64,000 nt of DNA from Ulva prolifera (GCA_023078555.1 CM041201.1:4657713-4721712), one strand, 5' to 3'. Counted from the first letter of the stretch, positions 24,316 to 38,065 are shown. Made by a program: numbers and translations. The notes: generated by a model from the sequence alone, not told the origin.

Positions 24316-25757
24316 GTCGCTGACGACGTCCACTAGCGGGATATGTCAGAAGCAGTGGACCACACAGCAGTGTTGTAGATCAGTCCAGTGGACATGAGTA
24401 GTATGTGCGAATGTCTGCTCATGTGCAGTTCCAGCTCCCCTTTTTTTTTTAATTCAAATCACATTGTGTAAGCAGTTGTGACCCTACATCGACTGGTTCA
24501 ATTTTCCATTTTCATCTGCCTGTTCACATAACCTGCGAATGTCAGAGCGAATACCATTTGCGATTGCACACATTTAACTTGGACATGGCGCACGAAGTTG
24601 TACGATGAATGGACACGGCCAACTCTAAGTGTGGAATGAATGTACAGCAAGAATCGATTTCTTGTGTAGTGTCATAACACCAACATCTCGTGCATCTTGC
24701 TTGGTATACATTCAACCACATCACAAGAGGCACATGTCGCCATAACACAGGGTGGTGCAGTACACCCAGGTTGGAGTGTGTATTGTGTGGCATACTGACT
24801 GCGCCAGAAGTCTGGCAGTAGGGGGATAGCTCAGGTTGTGCTGCTGTGTTCCATTGCCTTCTTTGCCCAATCCTCACACGTTGGCCCACGGAGTGACATT
24901 GAAGTTGGCCGCGAAATGCGGTCAAATTGCAAGGGGCACAGTGCAATCAGTCCTATGCAACTTGGGGTCGCACTCAAATGCAGCACATGTAAATTGTGTT
25001 ATCGCACATCTTGTATCTGGAAACAGTTGCTCACTCGCCCGTTTGTGCAAAAGTCATGAGTGATTCTATCAACTTTGTTTTGGAACATTACTTGCACTGT
25101 TACCAGAACAATTGTGAACAACGTCCTGATCAAGTGACAATGTATGGTGATGGTGATGTTGCAGGAGTACTTTTCCACATGACACTGACTCAAATCCAAA
25201 ACTCTTGCTGTCAACAGGGACAGGTGGATACATGTCACTGTAACCAGCTCTGTACAGGTAGGTATTGCCGCATGCCACACATCTGCCATGCAGCATTGTA
25301 GCTCCGCGGGATTAATGAAAACCCACTGCACCTTGAATCACGTCGTCGTTGTTCAAGTCTGATACAATCCAGGCATTGCGTTGTGTCAATTGCCACACAC
25401 CTAACCAGTCACTGCTTTGACCTCCTTGTACAGGACATGCATGTGTGGACATGTGACTCAGATCATGTACCGCTGCCCTGGTCTTGTTTGCCAGATCTGC
25501 CCGCGATTGTGTCGCTGACGAGGACCTCTTTCGCTGTGGCTTGCAGAAGCTGCGCAAACTCTATCATGTGATAGGTAACAGCACCTGTCACAGCAAAGCC
25601 CTTCTCCATGCCGACATTTGCAACAGGTCAAGCAGTGAGAGGTAGGGTTTATCAAATCAGGTGTACGAATCACCCACCATGCACAGTCACAACTCCCCTG
25701 AGCTCAGGTTCCACCCACATGTGAACCCCAGGGTGCCGCACGGCAACACTCTCGACC
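24316..25757. other. PsbR 3' flank and intergenic DNA
   Basis: The PsbR 3' region with a T-run near 24440-24450 is followed by DNA with no supported exon. It ends at the 3' end of the convergent unknown gene. Confidence 0.45.
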
Positions 25758-28700
25758 TCACGGCTTGTGCTTCTTTGCACTTGGGCCGGCCTTTGCAGCC
25801 GGTGCGGCAAACTCCATCGCCAGCAACCGCTCCAGCGGCGGCTCCAGACCGGCGTCACGCTCCGGCAGCTGCAGCGTCAGGGACTTCACTTTGAGAGCCT
25901 CCCGGGCCTTCACCGCAGAGCCTGTCGGGGTGAAGGTGGCGGCTGCGAGCCGGTCCTGCACGACCAGCGCGACGTCCCGCACCAGCTGCCGCACCTCCAC
26001 CGCCCCAAAGTGCTCCACCCGCAGGTCCTGCAGCCGCCCGTCCTTCAGCCACTGTAGCCGAGACGCGCGGGCCATAGTGGGCGGCGTGTTCTTGACACAT
26101 ACCTGGCTGGCGCAGTCACAGTCGCTCAGCAGCTTGGACGGTAAACATGCGTGAGGCCTGCCTGCTGTCGTGGATACACAGCTGGTCTGCTGGTGTGATG
26201 CATATTGGTGTGTGCTGACGTGATGGCATGCTGATGGAGACATCATGCGGTGGGGTTTGGCGGTGAACTGTGTGCTACGCAGCCATGCGCGCATCGCGGC
26301 GTGAGTGCTTGCGAGGGCATGCCTCGTGGGACATACAGACACTGGGACTCAGCAGGCGTGTTTGCGCTGACCTGCCATGCATGCCGGAGGCAACACTGCA
26401 CCATGCCTTCGCAAAAGGCTTCGCACTGCCCGGACCATGAAACACGGCAAGCCGCATGGACACGCAGCATTAAAGAGATCGCGAGCGTGGCAACGGCAAG
26501 CCGCTCCTGCATGCTGTGGCGATCCTCGCGTGCAACCCCCGGGACAGCAGCCAGCACATGACCCCTCCGGCCACGGCCGGTGGCACAGAGGCCGAGCGAA
26601 CCACAGGACTGTGGCGACCTGTAGCACGGCCGTGCCCAGGCAGCAGCGGGCATGGGGGCGGGGCCGCACTCGCAGCGCCGCAGTGTTCTTCGCGGCAGCT
26701 GCCTCCTTGCTCGCCGCCTCTGTGCGCTCCACTCCAGGGTTGTCGGCGGAGAACAGCCCCCAGGACCGCTCCGCCAAGACGGCCTTGTCCGGCGCCCACA
26801 GCACCGGCTGGTAGATGTGGGCGAGCTGCCTCAGCTCCGCTTCGGTGCCCTGCCCCGCACTGCCTGCATCACCGTACCAGCATGTCAGTGTATCCAAAAC
26901 GTTTTCTTTTTCGGAGAATGTAGGGAAGAGGGGAGTGGACGCAGCACACGAAAACGCAGGTGCACACCATGGGCACGCATGCACGTGATCAGTACAAAGT
27001 GTGGTGAATCAAGGTGCTGATGTGCCGCGAGCGCAGTCTTGCTGCTGTACATGCATGGGCGGGTTGAGGGTGGCACCTCCTGTCGCGATGGTGGGTGTGC
27101 CGTCGGTGGCCGCGACCGGGAGGGCGCTACCCATGGTGCGTGTGCTGGGGTCAAACGGCACGAAGAAGCGGTCAGGGGTGCAGTAGCCCCAGCGGCAGCC
27201 GGGCGGCAGGTCCGGGAGGCCGCAGTCGTCCGGGGCCTTGCGCTTCGCGGCGCCGTCGTGCGCGGGCTGCGGCAGCTTGGCCTGGGCGTGGCGTTGCTTT
27301 GCTTGCTTCACCTCCTGCATGCAGGCACCCGGCTGGCAAGGCACGCGGGCGTACACCGGGGGTGGCGCAGTGCGTGCGGGAGCTTCGAGAGCAAGGCTTG
27401 AAGACGACGCGTGCAAGCTTCAAGCGAGCACAGCTGAAAACCATAGTTTAGAAGGCCTGCCCGATGTGCTGTGCGCTATGACTGTGCGAAGTGGCGCTTA
27501 CGTTGTGTGCTGCGACCGGCTTCAGGCATGGTCTGAAGATGCCACGCGAGGTGAGGACGCATGATGCCCTAAAGCAAATACCCAATGAGTCATGATGCCT
27601 CCAGCGCGAGGCCATGGCACGTCTGGCTCGATTGGGGGGTTAGCCACAGGGAGGAGGAGCGGAACCTGGTAGTAGAACCCTGAGATGTACTGGGCTGTCT
27701 TCTCCGCGGCCGAGCCGATCGCCGCCGGCGTGTCCGCCAGCTGCGCCTCCCCGGCGGCGCTCGCGCCCTTCTGCAGCTGCCGCGCCGCCTTCAGCTGCAC
27801 CACACACGCTGCCATCCACCGGTGCATCGCCGCCCGGCCGGCCCTGACCATGCATGAACAACGTGCACTGGCGCGCGGAGATGCCGCACACACGGCGAGG
27901 GCCCAGTACTGCCTCCTCACCGGCGGGGCGCAGCTTCCCCTGACGCAAAGCGGAAGCTACTGCTGCTCTTGGTGCCAGCAGGGCAAAAACGGCGGCTTCG
28001 GAGCCCAGCGGGGCTTGAACACCACGCAAGTGCTTCAGCAGCTGCCTGCGGCAGTAGCCGCCCGCGCCCGTTTGCGTCCACAGTCCCCAGAAAACATCAG
28101 ACAATACAACCAGGCTGGAGCCTCAAGCTATGAAAATGCATGCTGGATGTGTGTGAGGCATGGCCGGCGACAAATACACGTGGAGGCGGCTGTGGGCGTT
28201 CGCTACTGAATCATGACGCAGTTGGGCCTGCCCCTCGGGGTCGCTGCAAGTGGCGGGGGTCCGAGCGCACCTGGTCGATGTACGGCGCCTCCGTCATCGA
28301 GGCCATCCACTTCTCCAGCACCGCCATCGTCACGCTGCCAGCCGCCTCCGGCATCTCCTTCGCCTGCAGCACCACCGGGCATGAGCTCCTGCTGCGGCCA
28401 GTGTGAAGCGCGTGCGGTGGCACGCGCCGCAGCGCCGCCGCGGCCGCGTGCGCTCGGCGCAGCGGCATGGCACAAACACCCGGCAGCAGCAGGTTCGCCC
28501 ACACATGCAGGCCTGCATGCTCCGCGGTGCGGCCTGTCCGCTAGACTTGCACAGAGCCGCGTGTATCACCAGCGGAAGCTGAGCGGCGCATCTCCACTGC
28601 GTGTGAGTCGGCGATGCACGTGTGCGTGCTGCGAATGGTGCGTGCGAGCAGGTCTGGGGTTCGCCCTCAGAAGCTGAACTGCGGGGAGGCCATGTCCTCC

Positions 28701-29416
28701 ACGCCTCCTGGCTGCAAGCGCAGGCGGCCCGCTATAAGCCCAGGCCAAGCCAGACACGGCACGCACGGCGCCCCGGCACCTCCATGCTCCCCAGCCGCAT
28801 GGGGGTGACTGTGTGTCACTGGCGAGCATGCGCCACACGCACGCACACATGCATGCTGGACTCCCCCGAGGCAGACCAAGAGGAGGGGGCGGCGCACCAC
28901 GGCGTCTGCGGCCACGTCAGCATCCTCCCCCTTTGCGGCCCGCGCGTGCACGGCCTTGCAGAAGGTGTGGTGGCTCGGCTGCAGGATGCCGAGGCTGACG
29001 GCTGCCGTGACATGCGGCGCGACGCCGGGGCCCTCCCGCAGCGCATGCACCAGCTTCCGCGCCGCCTTGACCACCCGCTTCTGCTCCACGGGGTTGCTGA
29101 CCGCCTGGTGCGCGGTGCTCGCGACCGGCAGGCCGGCGCCGAGCAGCTCGCAGATGACCTCCCGGCAGCGCTTTGGGGGCGCGAGGGAGGTGGTGATGAT
29201 GGCGTAGGGGGCCGCGGGCTCGTCAGGGGAGATCCAGACGGACTTGGTGACGTCCCACTCGGCGGGGTGGCGGCCGTGGGACGCACACTGTGCCTCGACG
29301 TCGGCGATGATGTTGCGGCGGGCCTCGGCCTCCGCCGCCGTCAGCGGCTGCACAGACGCGTGGCAGGCCACGTCCTGCCTGTTGTTGGCGATCTGGGAGG
29401 CTGCTTCGGTTGGCAT
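25758..29416 (-). CDS. Unrecognised multi-exon gene, about 470 residues
   Basis: I do not recognise the family. Six exons with consensus splice sites join in phase: 29416-28898, 28363-28271, 27794-27666, 27314-27131, 26863-26670 and 26051-25758, giving 470 residues. Notable segments are AEWDVTKSVWISPDEPAA, AYAIITTS-like PYAIITTSLAPPKRCREV and ILQPSHHTFCKAVHARA in exon 1, WGYCTPDRFFVPFDPSTRTMG in exon 4, AHIYQPVLWAPDKAVLAERS in exon 5, and a Lys-rich end KAGPSAKKHKP. No signal peptide or membrane segment is seen. Codon use and GC bias in the exons differ clearly from the introns. The first exon could begin further upstream: a candidate exon with FPAIFSYDDTS and a good donor lies near 29770-29820. 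Alternatively exon 1 could end at a short exon with stop at 28667, which would split this into two genes. Confidence 0.6.
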
Positions 29417-31746
29417 GCGTGGGGTGGGGGGAGGGGGTGAGGTGAGAAGGCTGAGTGGCTGAGGTGGCGAAAGGCGAGATGAGACCGATGAGCAGTGTGC
29501 CGCAGCGAGAGCACGGCCTCGGCGTATGTCCGGCCAGCCGTCCTACAGTACGTTGATTCGCTTTCATGTGATCTGGCAACAGGTCAGCTGGGTTGTCCAG
29601 TTGGGGTGTGGAGGCATCATGGGGCCTCTGGGATCCAAAGCGGACACAGCGTTTGGCGTTGAAGCTAACGCGCAGACACGCCGGAATAATAGTTGGTAGA
29701 TGTGAATGTGGTGCTGTTTCAGCATCGCTTGGGCGTGCGAGGGCGTGCCTCACGATGCGCGAGTGGTCATACCTGATGTGTCGTCGTAGCTGAAGATGGC
29801 AGGAAAGTGCAATAGATCACAACCCTGACATAGGAAGGTAAGCCAGTTCAAATCTCTGTCTCGCTGAGATCAAGATGTACCGGGCATGCAGCCGGGCGAC
29901 GAAATCGGGTGTTGTGCCGATACGCTCGGTTGTGATTTCTGGCAGCTTTCGTGGTAGCTTACGCAAGCGACACCACCTCCAGACGGAGGCATAACGTCTG
30001 CCTGCGTATTGCCCTGCCCCGCAGCAGACGCGTCCCTGGTTGCAGTGCTGAGGCGCAGGTGCCGAGCGCCCGCTTGTGCCGAGATCTCGCGAGGTGCCAC
30101 ATGCGCTGTCCAGTATGTCGTCAGGCAGAAGTTGAAGTCGGTGTTTGTGTTGATTGCGTACAAGCAGCTCCTGTGTGGTGCAGAAGTGTAGTACCAGCGT
30201 GCATACGTCAACATTCAGCGCCATCGCGGGGTCCCATTCACGCCTGGTTTCGATGAGCTGGCCATGGTGCACGTGCTCTGTTTCAGTGCTGTGGTCGGGG
30301 AGTGTCACTGCTAGTAGCCATCCACGGAAACCTGCGCTGAGCTGATGTTCCGGTTGTCGTAGTCTGTCCGCTAGTTGGGTGTAAGGATTGAGCATTCTCG
30401 ATTGCCGTGCTATGCAGTCTTGGTGTTGTGCCACGCAAAGGCAAGAGCTCATCTCGTTTGGAGATACCATTCCAGCATCCGCGGGGCCCTGTCTGAACAC
30501 GCCTGTACATGATGTAGTGTCACATCGTCTTTCACCAGCAAGCTGAGTCTCTGATGTTTGCCTGTGAGATGTGATTCAGCGCATCCGGGTGACTTTCGAA
30601 GGTCAAAAGTGCTCCGTTGAACATGAAGCCAAAACGATTCCTTTGCGTGGTGTTTTCTCGTTTGAAAATGTATCCACAGCTGCAGCGCTGATGTGTGGTT
30701 TGATTCTGCTCGTTACAACGTGCAGGTGTGCTTTCACGATGGCCGAATGTCATCTGCCCTTGGAGCAGTGGCCTTGACCTTCAGCACTTGGCACTTGCCA
30801 GAAAGGATGGCAACCAATGTATGTGCGAAGTAGAAGTGTGCAAACCTTTGGATACTTCCATCATGTCAGTCATGTTCTGGTGCCATTCTCAGTCATGTGA
30901 CCATCATGAGGTGCTCCCTAGTTTCGTAGGTATACTAATAATGACCTAATTCTACAGGTTCAAGGACAGCATTGCCAATCCTGGTACAGGTTGTTGGTCA
31001 TCCTCTGCAACACCCTGCGTCGATCAGGTGCATTTGACTGAGACAGGATGAAGCTTGCAGGCCTGTGACAGTCAACGCACATAGCCTGATAGCCTGGTAG
31101 CCATTGATGCACAGCAATGCCTGTGATCTCGGAACACAAGTCAATCGGTTTATTCGTTGGCAGCATGGGCACACAAGATTCGGCTAGTCGGCTCCGCTCA
31201 TCGCATGGGCACTCGAACAACCCCTCACGCTGTACTGCCCCCCCAGCAACAGTGCACACACTCCAAAACCTTCCCAAGCAAGCAACTGTCAGTATGATGC
31301 ACACATGAGTTCAGAGGGTCAGGCGAGCTCCTGTGTGTGGGCAGGGACATGCCTGCCTGGCCAACAGCTTCACGGGGTGCAAGCGCTTGGCTCCCACGGT
31401 GGGCAAGCGCCGCGTAGAGCCCTCACTCGAGGCTGGACCTTGCCGTTTGCATGTGACACACCGCCACAGCACCAGTGCCTCGACAGCATGTACATGTAGA
31501 TCTGTTGCAGGAGAATATAGGACCGGATCAAAAGGACCGGAGGCGGGTAGGCAGGTAGCATCGCAGGTATCGCTCAGCGACACCTTGCGAGCCCATCGCA
31601 TCAGCAATTACCCCAAAGATGGAATAAGTCACCCCACCTGGGCACAGCCAACCACCCCAGCAAACCCCGATGCAGCCCTCTGTGCGGCAGGAATGGCAAG
31701 CTGACCGCAGCTGGAAAAGTGTGGCCGTCATGGTCGGTTGTGGGTG

Positions 31747-31778
<32 letters not shown>

Positions 31779-32973
31779 CAGTGCCCGCCTGCCTACACCA
31801 CAGGCCCGGTGACAGCCCTCGCACATGTATGTAAGGCTGACTGGTTTTGCCGGGACCACATGTCTCTCGTCACAGGCCGAGAACGGCGAACACTACTGCA
31901 CATGTGATACCGGTGTGATGGTAGCAAACACGTGTCTGTCAAAGGGTCCCTCATGGCAGCATTTGGCAGAAATCACCAGTGATCAGAGGAATCATGCTGA
32001 GGTGTGCTACGCCGTTTGATCCGGCTGCACAGGTCTGCTTCGAAGCTGATGAGGCTAAGGCCTTCATGTTCAAACAAAGAAGTGCACTTTTGATGCACTG
32101 CATGTGGCGCAATGGCATCATTGCGGCGCACGAGGTTGGCAAACATGACACATGGCCTTTGCCGCAGCAGGTCGATTGGTCAGGGAGGCGCCGGGCTAGG
32201 TCCGCAGAAATGACCCTCTAGGGTCGATAATACCGTAGTGACAAATGCATGTACCCCTTTCTGTACCCTGCTTATGCTGTCGTGTGCACGCATCTTCCGC
32301 ACGCGAGGCAATCGTACGGGAGAGGCAATCGTGTACAACTACACGAGAGCCAGCAACTGCACGCGGTGCTATGCAGGCCTGAAGCCGGGGACGCAGCTGA
32401 ATCAGCATTGGGAGGCGTTCAGGCTTGGCACACGCAGTATCAGGTGATGCGTAAATCGTATACGCCCGGACACGAACTGCATGAAGGGTGCATGCCCTGG
32501 GTGATCAAGGCCCACGCGTTCAAGCTTGCAAAAAGTATGACGATGTCTCACAGATCTTTCATCTGATCCCTCCAAGCGTGCTGTGCGCCAATCGATGCAC
32601 TTAGCCGGAACTACATCCACTGAATTCCGTACTGATGGATGTATGTGCCACATGCGACAGCATGGAAACAGTCCAATGCTGATTTGTCAACTCCATCCAC
32701 CTGGCCCGGGAGTCGGGCTGTACGTGAGAGTTCTCTGCCGACTGACGCGAGTGGCATGCAGTCTTAACGCGATTCAGAATTCAGAGGGTGCGCGGCATGG
32801 TGCACGTTCGCCAGCTGCCCAGCTCGTCTACGATTTATGCCAAGACGGGCCAAGGGCGCTGCAACTTTGATTACATGGTCTCCTGAAAGCCGCTGCTGGC
32901 CGTACATTCAACAGGTTGAGCCGGTTCGTACGGGGTAGTCATTGAACGTTGGTGCCGTGGGCTAGTCTGAGTC
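29417..32973. other. Long intergenic stretch
   Basis: About 3.5 kb with no exon I can assign. A possible 5' exon of the unknown minus-strand gene sits at about 29770-29820. A 227-residue open frame on the minus strand (29817-30500) has no family features. A run of about 30 G lies near 31746-31775. Confidence 0.4.
31746..31775. repeat. Homopolymer run of about 30 G
   Basis: An uninterrupted G tract on the plus strand. Its exact length may be unreliable because such runs are hard to sequence. Confidence 0.9.
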
Positions 32974-35900
32974 ATGTGCAGTCGGACGTCCGCTGCGTGT
33001 ATGCAGCGATCCTTCTACACGTTTGTCGCTACCTGCTGTTTATGCATCTCAACGGCTGTGGTATGTTGCGCCCAGGCGCCGTTGCAAGGGCCCGAGGCTG
33101 CTTCGCCAGCTGGATGCAGCGGGGCGAAAGGCCCAGACGCGATACAGCAGCAGATCAGAGATCTGCATCGACAGTATGCCACCTTTGACATCTGCCTCGA
33201 CGCCGCAAACTCAAGGCACGATTCCGGAGCACCCTTCCACAGCAGCCCTGTGTTCGGAGTGTCCCGTGTCGTACAAGTGCATTCGAAATGAAAGGCCTGA
33301 ATCGTGCGCCCGCACCAGCTTGTGTGCAACGTCCGAGTAGGCAACAGAAAATTAACGCTAGATAGATGTCGGTGGTCTGCAGCGATGTGCGTTGGTACAC
33401 TGCTGCTGCAAGCGCAAAACACAGTATGCAGGTTCAGTCCCCACCAGCAGCTGCTGTCGCTAAGCAGCTGCACGCCTCGCGTCGTAGACAGCATGATCGA
33501 CATTGCAGCGCTTTCACTGCCCCCGCACGTGTGGCACTGCTGCACGATGACGATGCTGATAACCAATGACTGAACTGCTGCGCCGTACGGGGAGCAGGTG
33601 CCTGCTCCCCACAACACAAGTCACCTCTGCCGCAGCCTTACCCATGGATCAGGCGGGCCCCATCACTGCCGGCTTTGAATGCTGCCAGCACCTGTGATAC
33701 AGCAATCGATTGATTGTGCCTGCATCACACAGCCGCTGACAATTCCACCACAGGCTTCCACGTGAACACCCAACCTCTCCACCAACACAAACAGACAAAT
33801 GCTACAATGCAGGGAGATACTGTGGGAGCAAGCCGCCGCTCCTCTGAGCATACCCACCAATGCCAACGTCACGCTGCAGTGCAACGGCGCAGCCATCAGC
33901 ACCTTCCACCCCGGCGGCCCCGTCGCAATGGGCCCCAACTCGAGCCTCACCTTCAGCGACTGCAACCTCACGGCCACCGCCGCCGCGGCTCTGGCCCTCC
34001 GCGCGGACTCCAGCAGCCCGTTTGCCGCCTTCCAGGGGGACCACACCGCCACCGTCACCCTCGTCAACTCCATCGCCCGCTTCACACACTCCGTGCGCCC
34101 CGTCCTCCCCTGGGTATGTGATGCCCACCGCCAAGGTAGCCGCGGCCACCCTGCGGCACGTCCAGACAGCATGCTGTTCACGCTGACCGTATCCTCAGAG
34201 GCCCAGCCAGGCCCGCATCAACGCGCCGCAGACCATCTTGCCACAGCACCACGCATCGCGGTCCGCACCAGATTCGTCACAGCAACGCAAGCAGTGCCGG
34301 CAGGTGCACCGACACCCGCTACCCACCGCCACCTAGGGCCGCGACAGTAGCTTCTGCCCGAAATCAAAGCAATGACCACCGAGAGGGTGCGTGGCCGTCA
34401 TGGAGGGTGTCTGGTGGCTACAGGAGGCTGCGGCGCTCAACAACTCGGCTGCATCCCTCCTGCCAGGGGCCGCCGACGGCCTCGAAATCGGCACCGTGTA
34501 CACGCCCGGAACCGGCGCGTGGGCCGCGGACGTCGTCTCCGCCGCATCCTCCAGCCGCACCTTGGACATCGAGTTCGGGCACGCCTCCGGGCCGGGCGTG
34601 CAGCAGCGCTTCCGCGACACAGTGGTGTGGTGCGGTCGCTCGTGGGCCGCCTCCGCACAGCTGGTGGGGGCGCTGCGCGCTCAGGGGCAGCCGCTCGCCG
34701 CGGCCGCAGTCACGCCCGCCGCGGCATGCTCTGAGTGCTGTGAGGGCGCAGCGGCGCCGCGCCTGGGCCGGGGGCGCACCGTCGGGCTGTCGACGCTGCA
34801 GCCCGGCGCGGCGCCGCCGAGCCAGTTTGCGGCGGTACCGGTGGATGCAGCTGGGCTATTGGGGGGGGCCGCGGAGGGGCCGACGCCGTCGCGGCAGTCC
34901 GGCAGCAGCAGCGTGCCTCGCCTCGTGCTCATCCTGCCGCTCTGCATCGCGGCTGTCGGTGCGGCGGCCTCTTTGCGCGCGGCGTGACTCGAGCGCTGTG
35001 CCTGCCCTGCAGACGCATGACGTGCCGTCCGGCCGGGCGCCATGACACGCCGCATGCATGCACTGTGTAGTGAGCACCCGTTGGGCCAGAGGCAGTGCTG
35101 TCCACACGTCCGTTGTGTCCCTGGACTGGATGCATGCATGCGTTGCCGTGTGGCCATGCGTGTCGGTGCGCAGGCCGCTCCGAGACGTCCAGACATGCAT
35201 GTGCAGCAGCTACTCCTGTGCCTTGAGCCCATGGCAGCCTGCCAGCTGCACATTATGTGCGGAGAGGCTGCCCTTAGCACCGGGCGGAAACGGACCACCG
35301 AGCACGCTGTGCTGTGCAGCTCTCGGAATTCTGCTGGCGGTCGCGATGCGGCCGATGATTGCGCGGGCGCGCCGCCGCCGCGGCAGTCCGCCTTCAGGAA
35401 TCGACATGGCCACCAGCGCCGCCGTGGAGCTGAGCTCCAGCAGCCCCGACGCCAAGGCGGCCGCTGCGTCCCCCGGCCGCCGCGGCCGCCCCCGTGCCCG
35501 CAATGAGTCCCGGCAGAGCAGCATCTTCCTGGACAGCTTTGCCAGTGGGGGCGAGGCGCCGCCGCCGCCGCCGCCGCCGGTGGATGTCGTGCGCTCCCGC
35601 CTGAGCTCTGTCAGATGCACACCGTGGAAGCCTCACTAACTGCTGCTTGTTCTTCTGAGCCACCCAATTCTGATGGTGTTGGCATGTCAGAGTGCGCGAA
35701 TGCTGCTGCTGCGGGCGGCCGCCTCTGGCAGCCTTCAACATGCCCTCTGCATTGACCCCATTGCATGAACATCATTCAATTGCTCCAGATCTGGCACACG
35801 GCTCATCTTGCATGCGCTTCGATCGTGCATCGGCGACGTGTGTCAGCATCCAACATGCAGTTCTGCATGTCTTCAGCATGAGATTTTACGCGCGACGGCG

Positions 35901-36101
35901 CCATGCATGCCAGTACGAGGGACGGTGTGCCGCACTTCATTGTGCCACCGCCGTTCAAGCGCCTGCATGCGTGGCACATGGCCTCAAGTGCGTGTGTTGA
36001 CGGCGCAATGGCTGCAGGCGGTGACGGAGGAGGAGGCGGAGGACCAGGGGGTGGAGTCGTTCAGGGTGTACGACAACTTCAGCTACAGCCCCACCTCGTG
36101 A
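32974..36101 (+). CDS. Type I single-pass membrane protein of unknown function
   Basis: Five exons join in phase: 32974-33215, 33813-34113, 34424-34958, 35320-35609 and 36018-36101, giving 483 residues. The N-terminus is signal-peptide-like (YTFVATCCLCISTAVVCCAQ). The ectodomain has IPTNANVTLQCNGAA and GPNSSLTFSDCNLTA, a rhythm of short hydrophobic strands seen in right-handed beta-helix proteins, with several N-glycosylation sites. One membrane helix is assembled across the exon 3/4 junction (LVLILPLCIAAVALGILLAV), followed by Arg-rich RARRRR and a cytosolic tail with SSSSPDAKAAAASPGRRGRP, PPPPPPP and an acidic Tyr-containing end (VESFRVYDNFSYSPTS). Exon 1 would use a GC donor (AAG|GCACGA), which fits phase but is the weakest junction; another exon may be missed in 33216-33812. 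Exons 2-5 are well supported; the function is unknown. Confidence 0.7.
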
Positions 36102-38065
36102 CCTCGCCGCCTCGGCAGCAGCTGCCGCCGCGCTCGGGCCCGCATCGAATGCGCACATGTGAGGGCCCCGTCGTGGGGGTATCGCGCTTGCGTGCGCCTC
36201 CGCCGCCGTGGCGCAAATTTTCCATGCTTGTCGCACGCGGGTCGCCCCAGCATGGCCGGCGGAGGTGCGGCTGAGGCTCGCCTGGCCGGCGGGCGTTAGC
36301 CACCTGTGGCCGTGCGGCACCTCTGCGAGTGGCGCGCAGCGGCTGCACGTGTTCTGGCTGCAGCCCAGTCATGTGGCAGTGAGACCAAAGGGGGGGAACA
36401 GATGACTGTGTGGCGCTGTCTGTGTGATGCGCTTGCACTGGTGCCTTTGACAGGAATGCAGATGAGTAGCCAGCGTCGGAGGTGCCGCCCCTGCTGCAGA
36501 AGAGGGCCCAGCGTCTCCCACGCTGCAACTAGACGGCGCCAGGTGCTTTGCAACGGGCAGTGACCCACACCAGATGCCAGCGGCAAGCCCCGGAGGGGTG
36601 TGACGTGGCACTCGGCCCTCTGCATCTGGCCTGCACCAGATGCGTCGAAGTGCCTGGAATCGGCAGCGCGCGACCGCAGGCGCTCCCTGGCTGCCCCGCC
36701 TTGTGGTGTCAGATGCCTTGCGGTAGTAGAGACCAGCACCGTGGCTAGCCTCTGCCTGGCAGCACGGCACAGGCCGAGAGCGTGGCAGGTGGTGTAGGAT
36801 CACAAGGGTGGCCGTGATGGGCAGCTGGGGCGGGCCCGCGGCGTTCGGCGGTGCCCGGCCGGCGTGATGCAGGATCACTGTAGAGAGGTCGCAGGTGTGA
36901 TATCTCCGTGCTGGAAGATGCGTTGTCGGTTTGCTGATTCGGAAGGGGTGATGCCGAGCTTGGCACTGTGCGTATCGACCACATGGGTCGCATACTGTGT
37001 CTGGCCGAGTGACTGCTGCTGTGGCGCGCTGTTGATTTCAGACACCTTGACGTCGTTAAGAAGGTTGACACGTGCAGGGCTGCAGTTTGGGAGGTCAGTG
37101 CGCCTGCGACCTTGGGGCTAGCTGAACAAGACATCCAGTGTCTGAGTGCTCCTCAAGTGGTCGCCCCACCGTGGCAGCTCCACCGCCCAACGGCCAGCTA
37201 TGCTGGGCTCGCGCCAGGCAGATAGCTCAGGAACAATGCAGCAGATTAGAGCCGTAGGCTCGTAGAGACCGGAGGCGATAGTGCCTGGCCCAAGGGCCAC
37301 TTACATGTGAGAGTATGGTAATGGTGAGAAGTATCGACATGCCATGCACGGGCGATCATGGCAACCCGCCCAGAATTGTTATACAGCATACTAATCTGTT
37401 TTGTCGCTTCCATCCAGTGCATGTTCAGTGCTTTGTGTCGGATCCCGCACCTCGTTGCATGAGCTTGCCATGCACACGACTGGATGTCTCCCCCTTCCTG
37501 CATACCACCTTTGCCCTGCTTGAGACAATCAGAGAACATACACACATTGGAACTGTGAGCACCGGCACTGTCATATTCAATTCTGGACCACACAGCTCTT
37601 CTGACAGCGCATCTTCGCCGCCCAGTATGCTGGCTACCACGAGCTGCAAGGAGTGGTTGCAATGGATTCAGGGCCAGAATCACAGCCGCGAAGCCAACAC
37701 TTGATCTGCTGGCGACGGGTAGGCTCGTGTCAGGCTTGAGACAGGTTCCGGGGATCCAACATCGGCAGCCTCGCAGCGATGGCTCGCGCCTTGTCGCGAA
37801 ATGCATGTGCGCAGCCGTTGGTGACGCATATGCACACCACACGGCGCCTTGCCATCGCGATCAGCAATGGTGCGCAAATGGGTTACATGTTATACAGCCT
37901 TATAGAGATCCCCGTAGCTGCAACTTGGCTTGTACTTGAGCAACAGGCGACACCTGTCGGGCTCCATTTCGATTTCTTCGCACACGATTACGTTCTCAGC
38001 GGGGCGTTGCTGCTGTCTGACACGCTCAAAGCCCGAGACAGTCGCAATTTGATTTGCATTTGAAC
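36102..38065. other. Intergenic, 3' flank of the membrane protein and 5' flank of the SNARE gene
   Basis: The first few hundred bases are GC-rich and probably 3' untranslated. No exon or RNA gene could be supported in the rest. Confidence 0.4.

Noticed and set aside
28667-28710. Short exon ending in PGGVEDMASPQFSF and a stop, as an alternative end of the unknown gene
   Set aside because: It fits the phase, but the direct join to 28363 also fits and gives a longer protein through five more exons; kept only as an alternative.
29817-30500. Minus-strand 227-residue open frame
   Set aside because: No recognisable motif, ordinary intergenic composition and no matching splice sites; it may only overlap a small upstream exon of the unknown gene.
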